Below are positions 7,050-14,753 of a stretch of 16,108 bases of DNA, one piece after another (position 1 is the first letter of the stretch; each line of letters begins with the position of its first letter). This DNA comes from Desulfobacterales bacterium (GTDB lineage: Bacteria > Desulfobacterota > Desulfobacteria > Desulfobacterales > UBA11574). Position numbers and translations under genes: made by a program. The DNA is taken from assembly GCA_030145595.1 (NCBI GenBank), contig JAQYVG010000042.1, positions 1 to 16,108 on the forward strand. Direction: 5' to 3'. The notes under the pieces are model-generated. The model worked only from the letters and a program-made list of their open reading frames with translations, ran no database searches and had not been told where the DNA came from.

Positions 7050-7317
7050 TTCATGCTCCTATTCCGCTTTTCAAAATAAAATCGTGTTACGATTTTATAT
7101 TTGCTCAAATTCAGCACGTTGACAATGGAAATCTTTTAATCGGCAAATTTATGTTTTTGCGCCATCAATTTTTGTGTTATATACCGATATGCGTACCTGG
7201 GTTCAACGTTCAAGTCTGGCATTGAGTTGTAGCGTTAAGCGATGTGAAAATGTTATAACCCTTGAACCTAGAACCCTGAACATAGAACCGGTTAGTAGTG
7301 GTATTGAGGAAAGGATT
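7050..7317. repeat. Divergent spacer with an ATAAAATCGT hairpin and facing heptamer arrays
   Basis: This is the shared upstream region of the acyl-CoA synthetase (minus) and ispF (plus). ATAAAATCGT (7076-7085) and ACGATTTTAT (7089-7098) form a perfect stem with a 3-nt loop, in the synthetase 5' leader. Its core matches the inner hairpin of the 4559-4750 element. Plus-strand heptamers CTTGAAC, CTAGAAC, CCTGAAC, ATAGAAC run over 7261-7288. Two opposing units (reading CTTGAAC, GTTGAAC) are at 7201-7214. A TTGACA lies at 7119-7124 without a convincing partner -10 box. Confidence 0.7.
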
Positions 7318-7791
7318 ATGCGTATCGGTATGGGATATGATATTCATCGCCTGGTTGCGGGCCGCAAACTTGTTTTGGGAGGAATAGTCATTCCTTTTGA
7401 AAAAGGGCTCTGGGGGCATTCAGATGCAGATGTGCTCGTACATGCGGTAATTGACGCTCTTTTGGGCGCGGCCGGCTTAGGTGATATCGGCCAGCATTTT
7501 CCGGATACAGCCCCGGAATTTAAAGACATTTCAAGTTTGAAATTACTGTCCAAAACGTATGAAATGATCAGCAGCAAGGGTTTTACAGTACAAAATATAG
7601 ATATTACAATTTTTGCAGAAGCTCCTAAGCTTTTACGCTACAAAGCGGCAATGCAAAAAAATATTGCCCAAACGATTGAAATTGAGCAAGATCGTGTTAA
7701 TGTTAAAGCGAAGACCTTTGAAGGTCTCGGCATGGTCGGTAAAGGGGAGGGCATGGCGGCGCAGTGTGTTGCATTGCTCAAAATTTCGTAA
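7318..7791 (+). CDS. ispF: 2-C-methyl-D-erythritol 2,4-cyclodiphosphate synthase
   Basis: Fifth step of the MEP isoprenoid pathway: it cyclises CDP-methylerythritol 2-phosphate to MEcDP with loss of CMP, as a trimer with a metal ion. The protein is 157 residues, the usual family length. Metal ligands D8 and H10 (GYDIHR) and H42 (VLVHAV) fall at the same positions as in E. coli IspF. The GHSDADV and GQHFPDTAPEFK motifs and the C-terminal TFEGLGMVGKGEG are also present. The ATG at 7318 is chosen because a GAGGAAAGGA Shine-Dalgarno precedes it and the protein then begins MRIGMGYDIH; the longer in-frame start at 7174 would translate heptamer repeats. It is not fused to IspD. A repeat hairpin overlaps its stop codon. 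cysS follows 169 bp later. Confidence 0.97.
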   Translation: MRIGMGYDIHRLVAGRKLVLGGIVIPFEKGLWGHSDADVLVHAVIDALLGAAGLGDIGQHFPDTAPEFKDISSLKLLSKTYEMISSKGFTVQNIDITIFAEAPKLLRYKAAMQKNIAQTIEIEQDRVNVKAKTFEGLGMVGKGEGMAAQCVALLKIS

Positions 7792-7817
7792 AAAGTCAAA
7801 AAAGGACGTTTTACGAA
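7785..7817. repeat. TTCGTAAAAAGTC hairpin overlapping the ispF stop codon
   Basis: TTCGTAAAAAGTC (7785-7797) pairs at 12 of 13 positions with GACGTTTTACGAA (7805-7817) around a 7-nt A-rich loop. The left arm supplies the last ispF codon and its TAA. The related TCGTAAAAAGT recurs at about 9439-9449 in the spacer before uvrB. There is no T-run after the stem, so it is not a classical terminator. Confidence 0.65.
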
Positions 7818-7820
7818 CGG

Positions 7821-7936
7821 TTTAAGTTTTAGGTGTTAAGTTTTAAGTGTCTGTTAAATAAATCAATTTTAATTACCTAAAACCCAAATCTTAAAACCTC
7901 AAACTTGATGAATTCGACTTTTTATGAATTCATCAA
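7821..7936. repeat. Facing heptamer arrays followed by an 11-bp perfect hairpin upstream of cysS
   Basis: The left array (7821-7849) reads on the minus strand as ACTTAAA, ACTTAAC, ACCTAAA, ACTTAAA. The right array (7875-7909) reads on the plus strand as ACCTAAA, ACCCAAA, TCTTAAA, ACCTCAA, ACTTGAT. The last unit runs into TTGATGAATTC (7905-7915), which pairs perfectly with GAATTCATCAA (7926-7936) around a 10-nt loop. This ends about 24 bp before the cysS start and would lie in the cysS leader of any transcript coming from ispF. Confidence 0.75.
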
Positions 7937-7960
7937 AATATATAGTACAGGACAAGAAAC

Positions 7961-9397
7961 ATGGCGCTTCGCGTTTACAATACATTAGGCAGAGAAAAAC
8001 AACTTTTTGAACCCATAGAGCCCGGCAATGTGCGGATGTATGTCTGTGGTCCCACGGTGTATGACTCATGCCATATCGGACATGCACGCTCTGTAGTGGT
8101 GTTTGATATTATCGCCCGCTATCTAAGAGCAAAAGGTTTTGAAGTAACCTATGTCAGAAACTTTACGGATGTTGATGATAAAATTATCGACAGAGCCAAC
8201 CAGCTTGGTATCGATTACCAGGCTGTTGCCGAAAAATATATCAAAGAATTCTATGAAGACATGGACGCGCTCAACAATGCGAGGGCCGATATTGAACCCA
8301 AACCGACGGAACACATCAATCAGATTATTAAATTTATCGAACGGCTGATTGAAGCGAACCTTGCATACCGGATTAACGGAGATGTGTACTACTCTGTCGA
8401 GTCATTCGAAGGCTATGGCAAGCTTTCCGGACGAAAGCTCGAAGATATGGAGGCCGGCGCCAGAGTTGATATCGACAAAAGGAAACATAATCCCTTTGAC
8501 TTTGTTCTGTGGAAATCTTCAAAACCCGGGGAACCGGCCTGGGACAGCCCGTGGGGCCAGGGAAGACCCGGATGGCACATCGAGTGTTCAGTCATGAGCA
8601 GCGAATACTTAGGAGAATCCTTTGATATTCACGGCGGCGGCAAAGACCTGTGCTTTCCGCATCATGAAAACGAAATCGCTCAGTCAGAAGGTATTTTCGG
8701 AAAACAATTTGTTAAGTACTGGATCCACAACGGTTTTGTTAATATCAATCAAGAAAAAATGTCAAAATCGCTGGGCAATTTCCTGATGATAAAGGATGTG
8801 ATCAAAGAATATCATCCTGAAGTTGTGCGCCTTTTTCTGCTTTCCAATCACTACCGCAGTCCCATAGATTTCACCGACCTGGCTATGGATGAAGCCCGTG
8901 CGGGTCTTGATAAAATCTATAATCTGCTTGAGCGCCTTGAGCAAAGGATTGGTTTGAAACCTACTACCGAGATTGAACCCGGAAATTGCTGGAAGCATTT
9001 TTGTGAAGCCATGGATGACGATTTTAATACCGCCCGTGGAATCGGCATCCTTTTTGATACGGTTCGCAACGCCAATCGCGAGCTGGATGAATACAAAGAA
9101 AGCTTACCTTTAGAATCGGAAAAAGAATTACAAGCCGATCATGCCGATATTCTGAGAATCGGCCGTATCTTAGGAATTTTGACTGAATCGCCTGAAACTT
9201 ATTTCGATAAAAAGCGCACAGATGCTCTTAAACAGCAATCGCTCGATCCGGCCGTCATCGATAAAATGGTGCAAGAACGGACTGAAGCCCGAAAATCAAA
9301 GGAATGGGAAAAAGCTGACAATATCAGAAATAAGCTCCTAGAAATGAATATAATTATAGAAGACCGAACGGACGGAACCATCTGGAAAGTTGGTTGA
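7961..9397 (+). CDS. cysS: Cysteinyl-tRNA synthetase
   Basis: Class I aminoacyl-tRNA synthetase that activates cysteine with ATP and charges tRNA-Cys in the cytoplasm. It is 478 residues against 461 in E. coli. The HIGH motif is at 38-41 (CHIGHA) and KMSKS is in INQEKMSKSLGNF. The expected zinc ligands are visible: C29 in YVCGPTVYD, the cysteine of HIECSVMS, and the histidine and glutamate of CFPHHENE. A helical C-terminal anticodon-binding part ends with ERTEARKSKEWEKADNIR, typical of the family. The start is ATG at 7961 (MALRVYNTLGREK) with a weak AGGA about 10 nt upstream. It sits between ispF and uvrB on the same strand; ispF-cysS neighbourhood is common in bacteria. Confidence 0.97.
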   Translation: MALRVYNTLGREKQLFEPIEPGNVRMYVCGPTVYDSCHIGHARSVVVFDIIARYLRAKGFEVTYVRNFTDVDDKIIDRANQLGIDYQAVAEKYIKEFYEDMDALNNARADIEPKPTEHINQIIKFIERLIEANLAYRINGDVYYSVESFEGYGKLSGRKLEDMEAGARVDIDKRKHNPFDFVLWKSSKPGEPAWDSPWGQGRPGWHIECSVMSSEYLGESFDIHGGGKDLCFPHHENEIAQSEGIFGKQFVKYWIHNGFVNINQEKMSKSLGNFLMIKDVIKEYHPEVVRLFLLSNHYRSPIDFTDLAMDEARAGLDKIYNLLERLEQRIGLKPTTEIEPGNCWKHFCEAMDDDFNTARGIGILFDTVRNANRELDEYKESLPLESEKELQADHADILRIGRILGILTESPETYFDKKRTDALKQQSLDPAVIDKMVQERTEARKSKEWEKADNIRNKLLEMNIIIEDRTDGTIWKVG

Positions 9398-9483
9398 AAT
9401 CATTTTCCCTATACGTTTTTTTTCGCATTATCAATGATCTCGTAAAAAGTAATTAATTCAAATATGATATCTTATTCAACTTC
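9398..9483. other. Spacer before uvrB with a T-run and a dispersed-repeat fragment
   Basis: The 86-bp gap holds eight consecutive T at 9416-9423, preceded by a weak possible stem (GGAAA...TTTCC), and TCGTAAAAAGT at about 9439-9449, shared with the hairpin at the ispF end. No clear ribosome-binding site precedes the uvrB ATG. A terminator for cysS is possible but weak. Confidence 0.4.
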
Positions 9484-11478
9484 ATGCCTACCTTTAAGTT
9501 AGTTTCAGCGTTTACACCCGGGGGTGATCAACCAAATGCCATCAACGTCTTATGCCAGGGTGTTTTGTCCGGGGAAAAATATCAGGTGCTTCTGGGGGTT
9601 ACGGGTTCCGGCAAAACTTTTACGATGGCAAATATTATCGCCAAGGTTGAAAAGCCGACACTGGTGATCGCCCCCAACAAAACCCTGGCAGCACAATTAT
9701 ATCATGAATTCAGGACATTCTTCCCTGAAAACGCCGTTGAATATTTTGTAAGTTACTATGATTACTATCAGCCCGAAGCTTATATTCCTGCCAGTGATAC
9801 CTATATCCAAAAAGATTCCTCCATTAACGATATGATCGACAAACTGCGCCATTCGGCCACACGGTCGGTTCTTTCTCGCCGGGATGTCATTGTCGTTGCC
9901 AGTGTTTCGTGTATTTTCGGGCTTGGTGCTCCCGAAGAGTATCTGGCTATGCGTATCGATATCGAAAAAGAGATGGAGCTTGTTCGCGACAAACTTTTGT
10001 ATGATCTTATTGCCATGCATTATGAGCGCAATGATGTCGATTTTCACCGAGGAATCTTCAGGGTACGGGGTGATCGGGTCGAAATTTTTCCGTCTTACGA
10101 AGAAGACAAGGCACTTAGAATCGATTTTTTTGGCGATGAAGTTGAAGGCATATCAGAGATTGATCCTTTAAAAGGGACTGTTATCAGGAGTTTGAACCGT
10201 GCTACGGTTTATCCTGCCAGCCATTATGTAACTCAAAAAAGCATACTGAAAAAGGCCATAGAATCGATCATAGCTGAACTGAAGGAAAGGATCGATTATT
10301 TCAGAGCGGAAAACAAGCTGATTGAAGCCCAGCGGATTGAAGAACGCACGGATTTTGATATCGAGATGATGCGTGAGTTAGGGTACTGTAACGGAATTGA
10401 AAATTATTCCCGCCACCTGACCGCCAGGGAAGCCGGAGAACCGCCGCCAATACTTCTAGACTATTTTCCTGATGATTTTCTGTTATTTATCGATGAAAGT
10501 CATATCGCCGTATCCCAGATTCGTGCCATGTATAAAGGCGACAGATCACGCAAAGAGAACCTGGTTGAGTACGGGTTCAGGCTGCCTTCCGCGCGGGATA
10601 ACCGTCCCTTGAGCTTCGAAGAGTTTGAATCAAGGCTTATGCAGACGATTTATGTATCGGCAACACCGGCCGACTATGAACTTGAAAAGGCACGAAGCTC
10701 ACACGTGGAACAGATCGTCAGACCGACAGGTCTTGTTGATCCGCAAATAGAGGTTCGCAAAGCTGAAAACCAGGTTGACGATCTTTTTGATGAAATCCTG
10801 ATACGCCGGCAAAGGGATGAAAGAGTTCTGGTAACTACGCTGACAAAGCGAATGGCGGAAGATCTTTGCGAATACTACACTGATCTGGAAATGCGGGTAC
10901 GGTATCTCCATGCCGATATCCATACTTTGGAAAGAATGGATATCATCCACGATCTGAGGGCGGGCAAATTTGATGTGCTGATTGGGATTAATCTTTTGCG
11001 TGAAGGCCTCGATATTCCGGAGGTCTCGCTGGTGGCTATATTAGATGCCGACAAAGAAGGGTTTTTACGCTCAGCAAGATCGCTGATTCAAACCTGCGGG
11101 CGAGCGTCTCGCAATGTTCACGGCAAGGTGATCATGTATGCCGATGTGGAAACATCCTCAATGAAACAGGCCATCGATGAGACCAACCGTCGTCGCAAAA
11201 TCCAGGAATCACACAACAAACTCCATGGCACCATTCCGAAAACCATTAAAAAAGATATCACACCTGTTTTCGCGTCGATGAATGAACTTGAAAATACTCC
11301 CATAGACAAAGTGTCGGAAGCGGTTTCCCGCTATGATTCTATGGATGAATTAGACGATATTATCACGGCAATGGAAAAAGAGATGGAGCAAGCCGCTAAC
11401 GAACTTGCTTTTGAAAGAGCTTCAGAACTACGTGACCAGATTAAAGCTTTGAAAAAACTGATGGTCTTCGAATTATGA
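9484..11478 (+). CDS. uvrB: Excinuclease ABC subunit B (UvrB)
   Basis: Damage-verifying helicase-like subunit of nucleotide excision repair. It receives damage from UvrA and recruits UvrC. The protein is 664 residues (E. coli 673) and starts with the typical FTPGGDQPNAI. Walker A GVTGSGKT is at 38-45. The beta-hairpin that clamps DNA carries YYDYYQPEAYIP at about 91-102. The DEAD-like box is DESH, motif V-VI is seen in GINLLREGLDIPEVSLV and QTCGRASRNVHG, and the C-terminal UVR motif at about 625-660 (MEKEMEQAANELAFERASEL) contacts UvrC. The start is ATG at 9484 with no obvious Shine-Dalgarno. The gene overlaps uvrC by 4 bp, so the two are almost certainly co-translated. Confidence 0.98.
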   Translation: MPTFKLVSAFTPGGDQPNAINVLCQGVLSGEKYQVLLGVTGSGKTFTMANIIAKVEKPTLVIAPNKTLAAQLYHEFRTFFPENAVEYFVSYYDYYQPEAYIPASDTYIQKDSSINDMIDKLRHSATRSVLSRRDVIVVASVSCIFGLGAPEEYLAMRIDIEKEMELVRDKLLYDLIAMHYERNDVDFHRGIFRVRGDRVEIFPSYEEDKALRIDFFGDEVEGISEIDPLKGTVIRSLNRATVYPASHYVTQKSILKKAIESIIAELKERIDYFRAENKLIEAQRIEERTDFDIEMMRELGYCNGIENYSRHLTAREAGEPPPILLDYFPDDFLLFIDESHIAVSQIRAMYKGDRSRKENLVEYGFRLPSARDNRPLSFEEFESRLMQTIYVSATPADYELEKARSSHVEQIVRPTGLVDPQIEVRKAENQVDDLFDEILIRRQRDERVLVTTLTKRMAEDLCEYYTDLEMRVRYLHADIHTLERMDIIHDLRAGKFDVLIGINLLREGLDIPEVSLVAILDADKEGFLRSARSLIQTCGRASRNVHGKVIMYADVETSSMKQAIDETNRRRKIQESHNKLHGTIPKTIKKDITPVFASMNELENTPIDKVSEAVSRYDSMDELDDIITAMEKEMEQAANELAFERASELRDQIKALKKLMVFEL

Positions 11479-13343
11479 CACTAAAATCAGATAATAGGCA
11501 TCCCACATCCGACATCCAAGAAAAATTATCAAGGACTTCCGCCGGACCAGGAGTGTATGTGATGAAAGATGGCCGGGGAAACATTATCTATGTGGGTAAA
11601 GCCCGCAATCTCAAGAAACGGCTGAATTCATATTTTACCAGATTCTATTCCAGTCCGCAGCAATTGGACATAAAAACAGGAGTGCTGGTCAGGAAAATTA
11701 CGGATTTCGACACCATATTAACACACACCGAAAAAGAAGCCCTGATTCTTGAATCAAACCTGATCAAACGCCACAAACCCCGCTATAATGTGATCTTGAG
11801 AGATGACAAACGATATCCATCCCTGCGTCTGGATATTAACAGTCTCTACCCCATCCTAAGCGTTGTACGCAAATTGGAAAAAGACGGCGCCCTCTATTTT
11901 GGGCCTTTTGCTTCTTCATCGGCGGTCCATCAGACGCTGAAAGTTATCCATAAGACCTTCAAACTTCGCAAGTGCAAAACCAAAGCTTTTCAAAATCGCA
12001 GCCGGCCGTGTCTCAACCATCAAATAGGTGCCTGTCTTGCACCTTGCTGCCTCAGTGTTGATCAGAACAGGTATCAAGAGATAGTCAAAGAAGTGGTCCT
12101 GTTTTTAAAAGGGAGGACTCCCGATCTTATCAAGAAAATAAAAAAAGAGATGATGGCGACTGCCGCAACCCAGGATTTTGAAAAAGCGGCGGTTTTACGG
12201 GACAAAATGTTTGCTCTTGAAAAAACCCTTGAAAAGCAAGTCGCTGTTACAACTGATTTTATCGACAGAGATGTCCTGGCCGTTGCACGTTCTACAGAAT
12301 CTTCTCTGATCACCCTCCTTTTTATTCGCGGTGGATTCCTTTTGGGTACGAGGGGTTTCAGCTTTTCAGAAATCATCTCTACGGAAGCGGAAATGATCGG
12401 AACTTTTATCCGGCAGTATTACGAAACAACCCCTTTTATTCCCAAAGAAATTCTGATACCGACAATTCTGGAAGATGCACCCCTGATCGGAGAAGTGTTG
12501 AGCAATATTAAAGGCCAAAAAGTGAGGATTCTCCGGCCGCAGAGAGGTGAAAAATTCCATCTTGTTAAACTGGCGATTCAAAACGCTGAAGACGGCCTCA
12601 AAGAGCTTGTGGCTTCCGAGGCCGTTGACAAAGATCTGCTTGCCAGACTCCAAAAACGCTTCAAGATGAAGAAGCTGCCTGCGCGTATTGAGTGTGTAGA
12701 CAATTCCAACATTGCAGGAAAAGAGGCCGTAGCCGCCGTAGTGGTCTTTGAAAAGGCTAAACCGGTAAAGTCGGCCTACCGGAGATACAGGATAAAAACA
12801 GCTGCAGCCCGCGATGATTATGCCTGTCTGGAAGAAGTGATAAAAAGGAGGTTTGGAAAAGGCGAAAAATCAAAGCCTTACCCAGATATTTTGATGGTAG
12901 ACGGCGGCAAAGGCCAGCTTAACATCGCGATTGCAGTGTTAAAAGAACTCGGGCTTGATGGAAATTTTCAAATTTTGAGTATCGCCAAAAAAGATGAAGA
13001 AAAAAGCGAAACTCAAGATAAAATTTACAAACCAGGTCAGGTTAATCCCGTTAATCTGGGCAGGGAAGGGGACTTACTGCTTTTCCTGCAAAGAATCCGT
13101 GATGAAGCCCACCGGTTTGCAATAACATTTCATCGCCGGCGTCGTTCCATGGCATTCATACGCTCTGCACTTGATACGATTCCCGGAATAGGCCAAAAAA
13201 GAAAAAAGTCGCTTTTAAAACATTTCGGAAGCATCAAAAAAATCCGGGCAGCAACACTCGAAGAACTGAGCGCTGTGCCCGGAATGAATCGTAAAGCTGC
13301 TGAAAATGTCCTAACCCGAATTTCTGATGAAGAATCTATATGA
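11475..13343 (+). CDS. uvrC: Excinuclease ABC subunit C (UvrC)
   Basis: Dual-incision nuclease of nucleotide excision repair, 622 residues (E. coli 610). The N-terminal GIY-YIG nuclease makes the 3' cut: G-V-Y at 26-28, Y-V-G at 39-41, then KARNLKKRL. Four cysteines C167, C179, C187 and C191 have the same 12-8-4 spacing as the Fe-S/zinc ligands reported for E. coli UvrC. A UVR motif (DFEKAAVLRDKMFALE) follows at about 235-250. The C-terminal RNase H-like nuclease that makes the 5' cut shows ECVDNSNIAG, MVDGGKGQL and DEAHRFAITFHR. Two helix-hairpin-helix motifs end the protein (IPGIGQKRKKSLLKHFGS, VPGMNRKAAENV). The ATG overlaps the uvrB stop (ATGA), indicating translational coupling. Confidence 0.98.
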   Translation: MTLKSDNRHPTSDIQEKLSRTSAGPGVYVMKDGRGNIIYVGKARNLKKRLNSYFTRFYSSPQQLDIKTGVLVRKITDFDTILTHTEKEALILESNLIKRHKPRYNVILRDDKRYPSLRLDINSLYPILSVVRKLEKDGALYFGPFASSSAVHQTLKVIHKTFKLRKCKTKAFQNRSRPCLNHQIGACLAPCCLSVDQNRYQEIVKEVVLFLKGRTPDLIKKIKKEMMATAATQDFEKAAVLRDKMFALEKTLEKQVAVTTDFIDRDVLAVARSTESSLITLLFIRGGFLLGTRGFSFSEIISTEAEMIGTFIRQYYETTPFIPKEILIPTILEDAPLIGEVLSNIKGQKVRILRPQRGEKFHLVKLAIQNAEDGLKELVASEAVDKDLLARLQKRFKMKKLPARIECVDNSNIAGKEAVAAVVVFEKAKPVKSAYRRYRIKTAAARDDYACLEEVIKRRFGKGEKSKPYPDILMVDGGKGQLNIAIAVLKELGLDGNFQILSIAKKDEEKSETQDKIYKPGQVNPVNLGREGDLLLFLQRIRDEAHRFAITFHRRRRSMAFIRSALDTIPGIGQKRKKSLLKHFGSIKKIRAATLEELSAVPGMNRKAAENVLTRISDEESI

Positions 13344-13360
13344 ACCTTTTTCATTGTCAC

Positions 13361-13380
13361 CCCGCCTGACGGATGGCGGG
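13361..13380. repeat. GC-rich hairpin downstream of uvrC
   Basis: CCCGCC (13361-13366) and GGCGGG (13375-13380) flank an 8-nt loop, 17 bp after the uvrC stop. It is the most GC-rich spot in the spacer. No T-run follows, so its role as the uvrBC terminator is uncertain; it may be a dispersed repeat. Confidence 0.4.
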
Positions 13381-13391
13381 CAAGTAAGACA

Positions 13392-13561
13392 CTAAGTACA
13401 TGTATTCGTAAATACGATGACGTATTAAAAGTTGGTTTCAGGTGTCAGGTGTCGGGAATGGAAATCGCTATAGCCGAAACCTGACACCTGACACCTGAAG
13501 CCTGAATATGTATCGTTTTAATATGCAATACGTCACCGAATTTACGAATTAGAGCACTTAG
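13392..13561. repeat. 170-bp nested inverted repeat with facing heptamer arrays
   Basis: Outer ends CTAAGT (13392-13397) and ACTTAG (13556-13561) are followed by long imperfect arms at 13404-13430 and 13517-13550. Both arms carry, in inverse orientation, ATTCGTAAAT and TGACGTATT with few differences. Inside are heptamer arrays: TTCAGGTGTCAGGTGTC (13437-13453) pairs exactly over 17 bp with GACACCTGACACCTGAA (13483-13499), leaving a loop of about 29 nt. On the plus strand the right array reads ACCTGAC, ACCTGAC, ACCTGAA, GCCTGAA (13479-13506). There is no gene in the 258-bp spacer between uvrC and the channel gene. Confidence 0.75.
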
Positions 13562-13601
13562 ATTCTGACAATCACCTTTTTTTTCGATTACTTTAACGCA
13601 T

Positions 13602-14594
13602 ATGGATTACTCCAGACTTAAAATTTCGCTTATACTCCTGTTTACGGTTATCTTTGCGGGCACCATCGGATATTCTGTTTTTGAAGATATGCCGGTTTTT
13701 GATGCTTTCTATATGACTGTCATTACCATCAGTACGGTGGGTTTTTCTGAAATCAAACCGCTTTCCCAGGTCGGCCGCCTCATTACCGTCATCATCATCG
13801 TTTCAGGAATCAGCGTATTAACCTATACGCTTGGCCAAGTGGCCAGAATCTTTGTCGAGGGGGAATTGCAAAGTATATTAGGGAGGAGAAAGTTGGAAAA
13901 GCAAATATCAGAATTAAATGACCACTATATCATCTGCGGGTCTGGACGCATCGGAACGATTATCAGCCGTGAGCTGTCTAATGAAAATATTCCCTTTGTG
14001 GTGATTGAACAGGATTCAGAGAAGGTCAAACAACTTGAAGAGGATCATTTTCTGTACCTGAATATGGATGCAACCGCTGAAGAAGCCTTACTTCAGGCGG
14101 GAATCAAACAGGCCAAAGGAATTGTAACGGCTGTCAAGTCAGATTCAGATAATGTTTTCATCACCCTGACCGCCAAGGGATTGAAACCCGATATCTTTGT
14201 TCTGGCCCGGGCATCGGATGTGAAGAATGAGAGCAAAATTCTTAGGGCCGGTGCTACCAGAGTTGTTTGTCCCTATCTTTTCGGGGGAAGAAGAATGGCT
14301 CAAATCTTAAAGAAACCAACGGTGGTAGACTTTATCGATTTTGCCATGATGGATAGCCAGTTGGGTCTCAGCATGGAAGAAGCTGTTGTCGGCCCAACAT
14401 CCGACCTCATCGGGAAAACCCTTATCGACAGCCAAATTCGCCAGAGATTCGGTGTGGTTATCGTCGCCATCAAGAAGCCAACCAGAGAGATGGTTTTCAA
14501 CCCGACACCGACGGAGAAACTTGAATCCCAAGATACAATCGTTGTTATCGGTAAAGAGGAGGATTTGAAACGCATGAATGAGGTTTTAGGGTAG
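13602..14594 (+). CDS. Potassium channel with RCK (TrkA-N/TrkA-C) regulatory domain
   Basis: Predicted inner-membrane K+ channel gated through a cytoplasmic RCK ring, 330 residues, close to MthK (336). TM1 is at about residues 7-27 and the pore helix and selectivity filter at about 34-50 (ITISTVGFSE, filter TVGF instead of the classic TVGYGD). TM2 lies at about 60-84, followed by a linker (GRRKLEKQISEL). The RCK N-lobe begins with a Rossmann glycine motif GSGRIG at 113-118 and an acidic residue after the second strand (VVIEQD), suggesting NAD(H) or nucleotide binding. A TrkA-C-like domain (about 240-330) ends the protein. No strong ribosome-binding site precedes the ATG. A KefC-like antiporter is excluded because there are only two TM segments. 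Ligand and ion specificity are inferred. Confidence 0.9.
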   Translation: MDYSRLKISLILLFTVIFAGTIGYSVFEDMPVFDAFYMTVITISTVGFSEIKPLSQVGRLITVIIIVSGISVLTYTLGQVARIFVEGELQSILGRRKLEKQISELNDHYIICGSGRIGTIISRELSNENIPFVVIEQDSEKVKQLEEDHFLYLNMDATAEEALLQAGIKQAKGIVTAVKSDSDNVFITLTAKGLKPDIFVLARASDVKNESKILRAGATRVVCPYLFGGRRMAQILKKPTVVDFIDFAMMDSQLGLSMEEAVVGPTSDLIGKTLIDSQIRQRFGVVIVAIKKPTREMVFNPTPTEKLESQDTIVVIGKEEDLKRMNEVLG

Positions 14595-14628
14595 TCTGAC
14601 GAAAAAGAGACTTATAAAATTATGAAAT

Positions 14629-14748
14629 ATGAGAATCAAAACGATCAGACAGCATAACAATCCCAGAAGACCTATCAAGAGTGTCTACATGGTGGTTCTT
14701 GAACAGAAAGGCAGAAGAACTATTTCACAATTCAGTATTCTTAAATAA
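14629..14748 (+). CDS. Possible 39-residue basic peptide, unrecognised
   Basis: An ATG frame between the channel gene and the pseudouridine synthase encodes 39 residues rich in Arg and Lys (MRIKTIRQHNNPRRP at the start) and stops 5 bp before the next ATG. I see no ribosome-binding site and no family resemblance. The close spacing to the downstream gene is the only argument for it, as a leader peptide or a coincidence. Low confidence. Confidence 0.15.
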   Translation: MRIKTIRQHNNPRRPIKSVYMVVLEQKGRRTISQFSILK

Positions 14749-14753
14749 ACCTT

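Noticed and set aside
7119..7183. TTGACA at 7119-7124 with TTATAT at 7177-7182 as an ispF promoter
   Set aside because: The spacing between the two is far too long, and no good -10 lies about 17 bp after TTGACA.
7174..7317. 144-bp N-terminal extension of IspF
   Set aside because: It would translate heptamer repeats; the family begins at MRIG and a strong Shine-Dalgarno precedes ATG 7318.
9398..9423. Intrinsic terminator after cysS
   Set aside because: The T-run is good but the stem before it is short and interrupted; kept only as a note on the spacer.
13437..13506. CRISPR-like appearance of repeated short units
   Set aside because: Units are 7 bp, contiguous and without spacers, and no cas gene is present.
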